A DNA stretch of 64,000 nucleotides, taken from Larix kaempferi. Lineage: Eukaryota; Streptophyta; Pinopsida; Pinales; Pinaceae. Shown here one piece after another: positions 45,185 to 55,739 of this stretch. Positions within the stretch are counted from its first letter, which is position 1. Each line of letters opens with the position of its first letter. A program made the position numbers and the translations under genes. Where the stretch lies: contig BSBM01000436.1 of NCBI GenBank assembly GCA_027924585.1, forward strand, positions 8,881,001 through 8,945,000, in the 5' to 3' direction. Under the pieces are notes generated by a model. That model was not told where the DNA came from. It searched no databases and saw only the letters and a program-made list of their open reading frames with translations.

Positions 45185-48100
45185 CAAGGCTGTAGGGAGC
45201 GCAGAGCGGGAGCGGGAGCGGGAGCGAAAAGCGAAATTTTCAAAAGCTTCTGTTTTGGGAGCGTTTTTTATATAATATATATTTTAATATATTTTGATGC
45301 ATATATATTAAAAAAAACATGTATTATGCCAAATTAGCTATCGAAAACATGAAAACATAGATATTCAATTTCATATAACCATTTAGTACACGTAGATATA
45401 ACATCAATCATCTAGGAGCTATAACTTATAACATTGTCATTAAATGATCAAATCAGATTCAAGAAATAACTCATACATTGATTATACATAGACCATAAAC
45501 CATTGAATATTGTTAGAAATGATGTGATAACAAGTCAAAGTAATGACTACAATATTTGAATGAACTTGCCAAGGAAATAAAGAGACGTGTTGCAAAAAGA
45601 AATGATCAATAACCATGAAATGAAAAATGACATGAACCATGTGAAGTGTATCCCATTAAAAAGTATTGATCAAGCTAAAATTGCTGTAGAAAATGAGTGA
45701 TGAGTTAAGTGCAAATAACCAACAATGAAAATGAATTTACTTAAACCAATAACAAAGATTGTGAAACCATTAGATATGCTGATTTAAAGAAATAAAAATG
45801 GTTGCCAGTGAATCTGAAAATAACTCAAGAAGATATAACTTATTGGACCATAAACCCTTATTCTACGGTTGGGTTGCCAATAGAATAGAGTAGTTAATTC
45901 TAGAAATACCTTCACAACAAAGTGAAATTGTTAATTAACCTTAGTGATGGAGTTGTGACGATATGGTTAATAACAATAAAATTTCCAGCAACTTAGTGAA
46001 AAAGACAAGTAACTAATTGCTTGAAGTGAAAAGAATAAAATGTGTTTAGTTACTTGAATATGTCATTAGATTTCAGATCTTGTAGGTGCAAGTGATTGTG
46101 TTAAAGAACCATTAAAGAATAACCCAAGATCTAAAAAATGTATTAGAACAAACTGTTAAGAGTGCTGAATATTTGAGGAAAATAACTCAAACAATCCTGG
46201 GTTTAGCTCATTTAAATGATAAACAAAATAAACTAATTCAGAGCTAAACTTTAACAAATCTGAAATTAACTTTCATCTCGACATTATACAATTTTAAACC
46301 AGCAATCAAAAGGTTACCATAGAGTAAAATTTAACCATAAACTTGAAGAAAAATGGAGTGCAGCCCTCGAGAGAGTTTTGATTTATTTATCTTTTGCCCA
46401 ATCTTATGTGTGAAATAAAAATTAAATTACAGAGTTAAAACCAAACACTTAAAAAGAGAATAAATGATTTGTTGAGGTGGCTAAGATAAACAGTTGAGTC
46501 CTTTGATTAGTGGCTAGCTGCTTAAGGAAAGGGCATGGAGTCATAAAGGAAGCAAGAGAAGATTCGGTGATCAAAGAGTAGAAGAGCGTAGAAAGGCTCA
46601 AGGCCTTGTCATAATCTTTGATAGCCAAATGAGATTTCACTTCAAACTTAATGGAGAACTCAAGAGCTGAAAATTTTCCAAGTTAACCTGCATGCAGAGA
46701 CCAAGGTTTGAAAAATCGAAATCGGACTCGGAATCGGTCGAGGGTCAACTCGGAATCGGAATCGGTAATGAATCGGCCATAAATCGGTCGATTTGAATTT
46801 AATGAATCGGTTTGCTCAAAAATACATAAAATATTTAATTTAAAAAAAAAACATTTAAATACATAAAATAATTCTAATTATCAATCTATTATATATTAAC
46901 TTTTAATCAATTTATAATTTAAATATAATTACAAAATTTTTCAATTAAAATTTGAAACAACATAATACTTCTAAATAAATAATTACAAATTTAGAATTTT
47001 TATTTGTACCTATTTACTAAACATTATAATATTTTGTATTATTTTATTGCATACGATGATTTGTATATATTTTAAAACAATATAGAAAATGTAGCATTAT
47101 AGCTTGTAATTATTGTATCATTTTAAGTTACATTATGATGTAAAGTTATTTTGTTTTATTTATTTTAATTATATGTAACAAATTTTCAAAATTAACAGTA
47201 GCACTCCACTCAGCACTGAGCAGTAGCACTCTCCCGGTCCCCACTCCACTCAGCAGTAGCACTGCTGCACTCTCACTGTCACGACTCCAGCCTAGGGCCT
47301 AAACCAACTCCACCGGCACCCTGCACACTGCCACGAAGCACACCGATTCTCCACTCCAAGTCCACGCCACTCTAACTCTCCCGCAGTTGCTATCACGATC
47401 ATTCACTGGCAAATGAGGTTGGGTTGGGGGCTCAGGAGGGTAGAATAGGTAAACAATTAAAAAAAAAAATTAAAAAACCATTTTTTAATGGCCCCGTAGC
47501 CCACCGAAAAAAACCGGCCGGTTTAAGTAAAAAATCGGTCTGACCGGACCGATTCATCTGGCCGGACCGATTTTTTACTTAAACCGGCCGATTTGATGCT
47601 CCCGACCGGTTTGGTGATTGGTTTGAACCGGGCCGGCAATAAATCGTCCAATCGGCCGATTCCGATTCCAATCAGACCGATTTTTAAAACGCAGGCAGAG
47701 ACTAGAAATTCCACTACAAAAACCAATATATCATGAGCTGAAAATAAAGTTACTAAGTAAAACAAGCTAAACTTTGAGTTGATATTATCTCAACCTTGTC
47801 ATGCATAGTTCATCAATTGAAGAAATAAAACATAATTGGACATTAAACACTTAACTCTTCAATCCACTTCTTCAATATTTCCCAAATATACTAACACAAA
47901 AGAAATAGACACAAGAGTAGCAAGAGCAACTTTATTTTCCAAGTTCTAGCAACCAATACAATGAGAGGAATTTCTCTTATATAGGGTGAGAGACCAACTA
48001 ACTCCTCTGTAATATGTTGTTGACATAGTATAGACTTTATTTGCCCAAATTAACCCTAGTCAATCCCTAAAAAACAAAAACAAAAATGCAAAAATGAGAA

Positions 48101-48365
48101 AAATTGGACTCAAGTCCGCCAAGCCCGCGGAATCGCTCAGGAAGCGTTTTCGGGAGCGATTTTTTTTGCCCGAGATCGCTCAGGAATCGATCTGGAAGCA
48201 TCGATTCCGGAAATTCCAGGGAGCGTTTCTTTCTCAAAGGAATTGCGAATTGGGAAATCGATCCTTGGAGGAATCGATGAGAAATCACGATTCTGAGATC
48301 GATTCCTCCGGGATCGCGAATTAGGAGCGAAGCGGAGGGGGGTAGAGCGATTCCCCGCAGCTTAG
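45185..48365. mobile_element. hAT-like nonautonomous transposon (3.2 kb) in LTR-D
   Basis: An 8-bp duplication CTTATGTC (45177-45184 and 48366-48373) flanks it, and removing it restores the match to LTR-A. The ends form a degenerate inverted repeat: CAAGGCTGTAGGGAGCG on the left, and CTAAGCTGCGGGGAATCG as the complement of the right. Both ends are rich in GGGAGCG-type motifs, as is usual for hAT subterminal regions. It encodes no recognisable transposase. It contains a second hAT-like element at 46702-47694. Eight-bp duplications and CA-GG-TG-like ends point to hAT. Confidence 0.82.
46702..47694. mobile_element. Second hAT-like nonautonomous element (993 bp), nested
   Basis: It is flanked by the 8-bp duplication GCAGAGAC (46694-46701 and 47695-47702). 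The ends pair imperfectly: CAAGGTTTGAAAAATCG against CTGCGTTTTAAAAATCGG. Both subterminal parts are full of AATCGG/CCGATT motifs. A perfect 26-bp inverted repeat lies at 47515-47540/47565-47590. The middle is AT-rich and carries no ORF of note, so it would depend on a transposase in trans. Confidence 0.85.
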
Positions 48366-49189
48366 CTTATGTCATTGGGTCTCCGTTTCCCCGCTTATCC
48401 GAGGGTCACACAGTTTTGGTCTATGTCATTTTCCTTATCCTCTTTAGCCTTATTGTCCACACCCAAAGTTAGCTAGCTCAATGACCAAATCTATAAGTGT
48501 GCATAGCAACAAAGCCTTTGTTGGAAGTGGTGGGCCCACCTCAACTTGGGCCTATTTTTGAGATATTGTTTATTATGATCACCATATGTTCGTCATTTTA
48601 TGTTTATAGTTGTTGTACTAACATAAATAAGGGAGCCTTGGCATCCCATGTTGCATGCAGAGACATACATTTCAGCCATTGCCATTGTTGACCAGATTTG
48701 ACTTGGTCAAACTAGTTTGACCAGGCCAAAAATGGGTCCCGAAAAAAGTTGGAACCAAAACTTCGATTTTGGTTATTTGGTATGTATTGGGGTCCCATAC
48801 AAGCCCCCAAGCGTCAGATCATAAAAATATGGAAGCAACTATGAGATTTTTTATTTTTAATGGCCAGCAGGGCCATATTTTAATTAAAAATGCTTGGAAT
48901 TGGGCAAATTGTGCTCACATGATGGATCATGGTCGCTCTAGTGATCACTAATAGTGGATTTGGGGCCTACGATCGCATTAAAACAGACGGTTCGTCAAAC
49001 CAGGCAAAAGAAGTGGGTCAAAATAACAATTTTCACCTTCAGCAATATGAACCAGCAAGAAATTAATGGAAAATATCAAATTTAGCTATGTTATACTTTG
49101 ATATGGCTAATGCAATGTTGGGTAAAGGTAAAAGGGTCTCTAATTATCATTTTTGTATAGTTTGGACATGGTTATATTGGTGTGGGGCA

Positions 49190-52100
49190 TGTTACTAGCT
49201 ATTTTGTACAATAGTTGAACTTCTAGTGAGCCGCCAATTCAGAAGTCATTTTCAGGGCAATTTTGCCCCATTTGTAATAACTACATGTTCATACCCCAAT
49301 GGGGAAATTGTAAAAAGTCGATCTAAACAGGGTCATTTTATAAAAGACTCGGCTATCCTTAGGTTTAACTGTCAGGGGGATACTCTAGAGTGTTTTTTCC
49401 TTAGGAATTATGCATTGCACTTCAGTCGTGTGTAATTCCTAAGTTTTTCACTCATACCTCCAAAGCTGGAGTATTTACCATGGTGGTCGAACCTAAAGTG
49501 GTTATTAGAGTCTTGTGTCTAGGTTTTTTCCGTGTTAGCCATCTATATTGAGTCGTGTGAACATGCACTAGGTCCCTTAGAAGTTGCGTTTCATTATGGC
49601 AAAAATAATTTTTTCCGTAATTTAGACAATTTTTTTAATGGTTTAAATGGAAAATTTCAAAATGTGATAAAAACCTCATCTGGAGGTGGAATTTGGCGTG
49701 GGGAGGCTCGTTTTGACGCTCGAAGCGTCCTCTTTACCGTAGTGCCCTCTTTCTCCGAGTTCCGGGCGATTACGTCGCCTCTAGGAGCGGTTTTCGCTAA
49801 CAATGCTACAAATTGGCATTTAATTGCCAGAAAAAAAAGGACAAATTGCACAAGTGTCAAAATTAAAAAAATTAAAAAAATGATTTTATAAACTATGGAA
49901 AAGCATGGAGTATATTTCAGTAAGGAAGGCGACCCATATTAAGAGGAAAGTCATGTTATAAAGTCAAAGATTCAATTTTGGATTAAATCGAAGTGTTTCA
50001 GGTGGGCCTCCTCACATGGGCGAATAATCCAAAGCGTGAAGTATATTTCACTATGGGAGGGCGACCATCTCAAAGGTTAAATGCACATATCATAAACCAA
50101 ACTTTGGTTATACTAGTCAATACTTGGATATAAGATGACGTGAGCACCTCACCATACGGCTAAACCTTCACATGAGTATGGTGGGCGATGTGTTCTAAGT
50201 GGAGAGCGTTGAAACCAATGGAGAGGAGGGTGATTGGCTTATGTGGAGGCCACATCACCTCATCTCCACCAACCAACCCAAGTTCCAACGCATGTCTCTC
50301 TTCAATCATGCGCCAAGCTTCCATTCACGGCGTGGATCACTCCACGATTTAGGCATTCGCCATCTCCTTGAGCGCTTTCGACCTACCCTTTGTATTTTGT
50401 ATAAATAAAGGTGCTTGCTTCACCATTAGGGTGGAATATTTGTGCAAGGAACCTCTGCCTTTTTTATGTTGAATGCTTGATGCTATTTGGTATACAAGTT
50501 GGAATAAAGTGGAGACTTTGGAGGTCAATGGTGCATTTTCTCATGGCATATTTTTCTTAGAATGAGGTGATATCTCTTTGTTTTACTCTCTTTGTGCAAC
50601 ATCAATGATTAATCCTTGCTTAGAAGGTTAGTATTAATCCATAGGGTAAGCATTTGTAGATTCAATTTGCTTGCTTATGTTTTGTATCTGAAGTCAAGGA
50701 GTATCCAAAAGTAGTCAGTTATACTTAGGCTCTCTAACATTTCTTTTACTGAATATACTGGATTTGATCATGATGTTCTCTTAGTGGTGAAGTGTTGCAG
50801 GTGTTACTAGAAGGCCAAGTAGGGATTGGAGTTTGGTTGCTTCCAACCCTCTTTGCTACCTTTTTATGCTAATGAGTTTGTTTTGCAAGATCCTTCAAAG
50901 TGGTTCATTTGTTCAAGCTTGGGCTTGAGATCCTTCTCTTTTCACCCATTTAAAACTTAAATCAATTTCTCTTTCCCTTCAGTTGGTTACAATAGTGAAT
51001 CTCTTTTCAAAAGGCTAGATCTCTCAAGTGTATTCGCTTTCAAAGGGTGAAATAGGTTGTTTTAGCTTCAAGTTTTACATCTCCCTCACCTATTCGCTCA
51101 CCTGCATGCAGTAGGCTTAAATTTCAAGTTTATCAAAGTTTATATCATGCTTGCTTGCTTGCTTGCCTACTTCTAGATCTTAGTTGTTTCCAAAGTTTGC
51201 ATCTTTCTTCTTACAAGATCTAGTTTGTAGTTGTATTAGTTGTATTTTTGTTTTATAAACTAACAACTACTAATCCATTAACATATTTTGTGTCTAAAGC
51301 TCTTACTTTCAGGAAGATCAAATCAAGAAAGCCCAAAGGCTAAAGCAAGAGACCAAAAGAGAAAAGAAGCAAATTCCTTGAAAAGCACATAAAACTCCCT
51401 CTTCGCTTCTTCTTCATCCCCCTTCTAACTTTGTGCTTTCAAGTGGAGAAAAAACACCAAACACATTGTAAAAATGTAATAAAAAGCAAGTGGGATAAAA
51501 GCTCCCACACCCCACTTCCCCCATTTGGGGGAAGCTTGTATCGTCTCTTGTCCCTTTTTGCATTAGCTTAGTTTTATTTCTCGCAAGTAGCTTAGATTTA
51601 TTTGGTAGAGTAGTTTCATTTTTCATTAGATAACTAGATCTTAGATTTAATTTTCAAAGTTCTAGTTTAATTTCAAGTTCATATAAATTGTATAAGGCTC
51701 TTGAATCTCACTGAAAAGTGGATCAAGAGCACTCTCTATCGGAGAGGTCTTGCTTTTTTACTTAGATTACATTTCTTACTTTATTATAAATTGTTAACTA
51801 AAAAGAACATAAAATCTCTTGAATCTCACCGAAAGGTGGATAAAGACTGCTCTCTGTCGGAGAGTTTATCTTGCTTTCAGTTTATTTATTTCAGTACCTT
51901 TTCCATTTCATAAATCTCTTGAATCTCGCCATAAAGGCGGATCAAGAGTGCTCTCTGTCGGAGAGTCAATGGTTCTTGTTTCATAAGCCATAATAAAATT
52001 GGAATTTACATTTACTATACTGTGTCTGCTCTTCCCACTTGTGGGATACCCAGAAGCAATTGTAGACTTATTAATTATCCACATCTACTTCCATTTCAAC

Positions 52101-52890
52101 CTTAATAAAACATTCTCCCATATAAACCAACGAAAATCCGGCGTTGATCGTCAAATAGTCAAAAGTGGGCAAATTCTGCCTGGGGAGGCTGGAACCCCTG
52201 AACTGAGACCTTAAGGGCACCATTAGACTACATCCCTGGTTGGTGTAGTGTTGAACATGCTCTAGAGACTTCGGCCAGCCAACATGTCCTTGTACGGAAT
52301 CACTTAGACCATTTTCCGGACATATCTCTAGTACCGCAAAGTATATCTTGGAGATCCCCTTCCCATTAATAATTAAACTCATCTTAAAATTTACAATAAA
52401 ATTTACCAAGAGCACTCGCAAAACAGTTCTCAAGCACACCCAAGACTTGTATCTAGCATCCCAAGCACTTATTTGACTCCATTTGGCACTGATCTTATTA
52501 TTCAGCATCTTTATTTGCTTATTATCTATCTGGAGCATTTGCTTTATCTGTTTAAATCATATCATGCTGTGGATGCCTTGTTAGTTTGTCATTATCATTG
52601 GATGTGCATCTTAATTCTTTTGCAAGTACATGCTTGGGTTATATAAACTGTTATTGTAAATCATAAAAACTACTAAAAAACACCCATCCTCATCTCACAC
52701 CAAAAAACACTTTAAAATCAAGAGCCTTAGAAACTCTTTGTAGGGTCTACCCCCCTTGGCTTCGTTATGAGTTTGCCTAAACGGAGGAGTCGGGATCAGG
52801 TGACAGCTCTTGACTCTTTGCTTGCCCACAAGGCCACACCTTTCCCACTTGGGAAACAGCTTTCGAAAGATTTCTGCTGCTGGTGTGCAC
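49190..52890. other. Unassigned, LTR/leader-like sequence
   Basis: Similarity to LTR-A fades at about 49190, although a few ordered short matches suggest a diverged continuation of LTR-D. A TATA-like TTGTATAAATAAAGG lies at about 50397, followed by a leader-like region with a possible splice acceptor (GAAGTGTTGCAGGTG, near 50790). The three hairpin repeats at 51698-51965 are annotated separately. The minus-strand reading at 52071-52538 resembles no family I know. No gene can be supported. Confidence 0.4.
51698..51965. ncRNA. Three spaced hairpin repeats with covarying stems
   Basis: Copies of about 49 nt lie at 51698-51746, 51816-51864 and 51916-51965. Each reads CTCTTGAATCT, a 4-bp stem-loop, a GGAT(C/A)AAGA(G/C)-like strand, then CTCTCTxTCGGAGAG. 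The small stem is CACT/AGTG, CACC/GGTG and CGCC/GGCG in turn, with loops GAAA, GAAA and ATAAA, so pairing is kept through two compensatory changes. CTCTTGA pairs with TCAAGAG in copies 1 and 3. A second hairpin CTCTC-loop-GAGAG follows in all three. The strand and function are unknown; it may be a structured part of a retrotransposon leader. Confidence 0.55.
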
Positions 52891-52894
52891 ATCA

Positions 52895-53435
52895 GCGGGC
52901 CCATTGAGTGGGTGAAGAAGTGTCTGGACCAATCAAATAAATAACCAGGTACATCTACAACAACACATGGGTTTTGAACCTTATGAGGAAGAACATTGGG
53001 GGTAAAGAGCTTTTTAGATCACCTATTACACAGTTTGCAATGAACTTTCTTTCATTGTAATCCATTGTTCAGCAAAAAGACAACCTGCAGAAGATGTTTT
53101 CTTGTGATGAGTGGAATGCATCTCAAAGGAGCAAAAAGGTTCAAGGGAAAGTGGTAGCTGACAAAGTGTTTGAAAGATATTTTTAGAAAAAGGTTGAAGA
53201 GACAGTTCTATTCACTAAGACTTTTGTGAGAGTGTTGCGAATGCTAGATGGCGATAAACTCATCATGGGTTTTATTTATGAGGCCATGGATTAGGCCAAA
53301 GAGGCAATAAAACCAGCATATGGTGATAAAAGACGAAAGTATTTTCCTATATGGAAAATCATTGAGGAAAGTTGGAACAACTCTATAGACCTGTGCATGC
53401 AGCGGGCTATTACTTCAACCCAAGGTATGTAATTT
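52895..53435 (+). pseudogene. hAT transposase fragment
   Basis: The translation matches the central part of plant hAT transposases of the DUF659 type: IEWVKKCLDQ, then (after a frameshift) YIYNNTWVLNLMRKNIGGKE, ITQFAMNFLSLQSIVQQKD, MFSCDEWNASQRSKK, FVRVLRMLDGDKLIMGFIYEAMD and, after another shift, RPVHAAGYYFNPRY. At least two in-frame stops and two frameshifts disable it. The start (zinc finger) and the C-terminal dimerisation domain are absent. A transposase of this kind cuts and pastes hAT elements; this copy is too broken to act. Confidence 0.85.
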
Positions 53436-53474
53436 CAAAGTTTATAAGTTTTGTTAACCATTACAAAAGCTTAG

Positions 53475-54355
53475 CCAAGATTCAAATTCACTGGGTAAAA
53501 TCCTTTGGCAACTAACCTTTCCTTAAGTCATTCAATGCATCCTTCAGATGCACACTTAGTTTTATACATCCAGTTACATCTAACAAGTTTTATTCCTTTC
53601 AGAAGAGGTACATGATCTCAAGTATCATTCATAGTTGTCATTGGATTTAGGTTTAAAAAGTCTATAACCTTTTACATCTTCAGAATATCCAACAAATATG
53701 CACTTCTCACCCTTAAGTTGTAATGCTTTTCGTTTTTCGTCAAGAATGTGAGCCCATGCTTCACTACCAAACACACGAAAGTGATTTACATTAGGTTTAA
53801 TTTTACTCCATGCTTCTTCTAGTGTTATATATTTTAAAGCCTCTATGGGAGTGCGATTGATTGTGTAATTGGCACAATTAATGGCTTCTGCCAAAAAGAA
53901 GAACATAGTCACCTAGATTGGATCATACAATTTGCCATTTCCATTAGTGTGTGATTCTTTCTCTCAGCAACACCATTTTGTTGTGGTGTGTATGGAACAG
54001 TATGTTGCATTTGAATGTCGTGTACAATGCAATAATTTGTAAATTTATCATTTACGTATTCACCTCCATTATATGTTCTTAACATGTGCATTCGATGTCT
54101 AGATTTTTTTTCTACAAGGGCCTTGAAGGCCAAATACATGTCAAAAACTTCACTCTTAAGTTTTAAAAAGTGAACCCAAGTGTGTTTAGAGAAGTCATTG
54201 ATGGAAGTTAATAAGTACTTGAAGCCAAAAAAAGAAGTAGAAGGAAGCAGACCCCACAAAACACTTCGAACAATCTACAAAGGGGTCGAGGCATGCCAAA
54301 AGGCACATTTGGAAGAACTGTCCCGATTCCCGATGATGTTTGCAAAGAACTAAGT
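53475..54355 (-). pseudogene. Copia-3 remnant: integrase joined to the start of RT
   Basis: Reading on the minus strand from about 54355: a GAG-pre-integrase tail (KHHRESGQ and WHASTPL), then the integrase core with FKYLLTSINDFSKHTW, a TYNGGEY motif where TDNGGEY is usual (Asp to Tyr), and PQQNGVAERKN. The conserved FRVFGSEAWAHI and CIFVGYSEDVKGYRL region follows. Near 53625 the sequence jumps to an RT start (CNWMYKTK and LVAKGF), with the acidic spacer lost. It stops near 53475. Both ends are cut and no LTR is present. It does not belong to the Copia-2/4 family. Confidence 0.85.
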
Positions 54356-54690
54356 TGCGAGGGAGCGCCCCCCCCCTCAACGCTTCGCTCTCTAAGCGCG
54401 CTCCCAGAGGGATCAATCAGGAAGCACCCTCGAAAGCGCGCTTCCTGATCACTCCCTTATGGGAGCGTTTTTTGGGAGTGCACTCCCTGGGAAAAAAATG
54501 CTCCCTGCCAAAACAGGGAGCTTTGCTATCTCAATGCTCTCGGATCGCTCCCCCAATGCTTCCTCAATGCTCTCGGATCGCTCCCTCACCACTCCCAGGT
54601 CACTCCCTCAACGCTCCCTCGACACTCCCAGGAGACAAAAAACGCTCCCTCAGTGCTCCCATTTAGCTCTCGCCAATTAGAGGCACTTCT
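54356..54690. repeat. GGGAGCG/CGCTCCC-rich block, likely a hAT end fragment
   Basis: Dense GGGAGCG, GCTCCC and AGCGCGCTTCC motifs occur on both strands, with CAATGCTCTCGGATCGCTCC twice in tandem (about 54531-54590). The same motif style fills both ends of the hAT-like element at 45185-48365. It abuts the broken Copia-3. No target duplication could be assigned. Confidence 0.5.
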
Positions 54691-55739
54691 TTTTTCTCTC
54701 TTGCTTGTGTGAGCCAAGACAACGATTCAATCATTGGTATAGGCATGACTAGGGTTCCTTCAATTGATTAAAACATTCACTCACTTCATTTTCTCTAATT
54801 CTATTTCTCATTTCACTCATGTTATTCCTCTTTTCTAGGGTTTTGAGTGGGATGTTAGATAGTGTTAATGAGCAAATTTGTGAGAGCTTGAAAGGTAGAT
54901 TGAAGGTTGTTGTTGTCGTTTGTGAGGGCTTGGAAGGGAGATTGAAGGCTTCCATAGTTATATTCAATAATTGTTGGAAAGCTAAATAGGTAGCCTCTAA
55001 AACCCACTCTTTGTTTTTTTTTAATTCCATTATGTTGAATCTTGAGTTTTCTCTTCTACTCTTTCTCATTTCTCCTTCTCCATTATTCTATTGGAGGTAG
55101 CAAGTTATTCTCATCTTGGGTCAACAAGCATGATGGCTATGTGATTTTTCCTTTTGGTTCCATTTTTTATTATCATTGTGGTGTTGGGAAGCCGAAATAC
55201 CAGTGGTGAGGAGGAAGGAGTAAGCGATGGCACATACTGTTGAGAGGAGGAAGAAATGGAAGGGGATGTTGATAATGAAGCTAACAATGGTGATGGGAAA
55301 AAACACAAAGAGACTTTAACATTGTTACGTGGTACCAGTACCAGCGCACCTTCCGATGTTTTCCCAAAGAGAGGGGTCGTTCTTTTTCTTCAAGACCACG
55401 ATGGGTGTTACCAGTACTTTCTGAGAGATGGTTATGGTCGGACCCTTTGGTTCTTCCTTTAGGAGTATTATGGCTTAGTGGCGTTGCTGACTACCTCATT
55501 CTAGGGATTGTAGCCCTGAGGTTGGTGTCTGCCGATCCTAGGGGTGGGTCGCATGGCCCCCTGCTTGTTTTCTACACCGGTGAGAGTTTTCCAACTTTGA
55601 GGCTCATGCCTCTCCTTCCGGTCAGCTTATGCACCCATCCTAGTCCCTTTCCAGCAAAAGCGCCCTCCTTCCTTGGGCCAGTTTCCTTGATGGCATCACC
55701 TTTGGTCACCAAGCCCACAAGCTGTTTGAGGGGGGACGT
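54691..55739. other. Unassigned, probably 3' internal part of an LTR element
   Basis: No domain was recognised in any frame. The last bases (TTGAGGGGGGACGT, 55726-55739) look like a polypurine tract directly before an LTR start, so at least the right part is probably the 3' untranslated part of a plus-strand LTR element. The 124-codon ORF at 55405-55779 runs across that junction and is not a believable gene. Confidence 0.4.

Larger units (their letters stand above)
26420..49189. mobile_element. LTR-D: Athila/Tat-like LTR inserted in Copia-2, itself interrupted
   Basis: The left end TGTTATCACATCC at 26420 cuts Copia-2. The sequence then follows LTR-A in order: 26420-27754 matches about 153-1475, 45139-45176 continues it, and 48374-49189 matches about 1525-2330. 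The gaps are explained by the TR-GAG element and a hAT-like element, both with target duplications. Past 49190 the match to LTR-A fades, and I could not find the GTGATAACA end or a second AAAGC duplication. It may therefore continue further right or be truncated. Confidence 0.78.

Noticed and set aside
49190-49254. A 65-bp insertion starting TGTTACTAG with a GGGCA repeat on both sides
   Set aside because: Far too short for an LTR, and ordered weak matches to LTR-A continue across it. The repeat is probably chance.
51140-51175. CTTG repeat (GCTTGCTTGCTTGC) as a notable microsatellite
   Set aside because: Only three to four units; ordinary low-complexity sequence.
51698-51965. Hammerhead ribozyme (retrozyme-like)
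   Set aside because: The hairpins include GAAA loops, but the CUGANGA core needed for a hammerhead is absent on both strands.
52071-52538. 155-codon minus-strand ORF
   Set aside because: No domain or family resemblance, no codon-like pattern, and surrounded by LTR-like sequence. A chance open frame is more likely.
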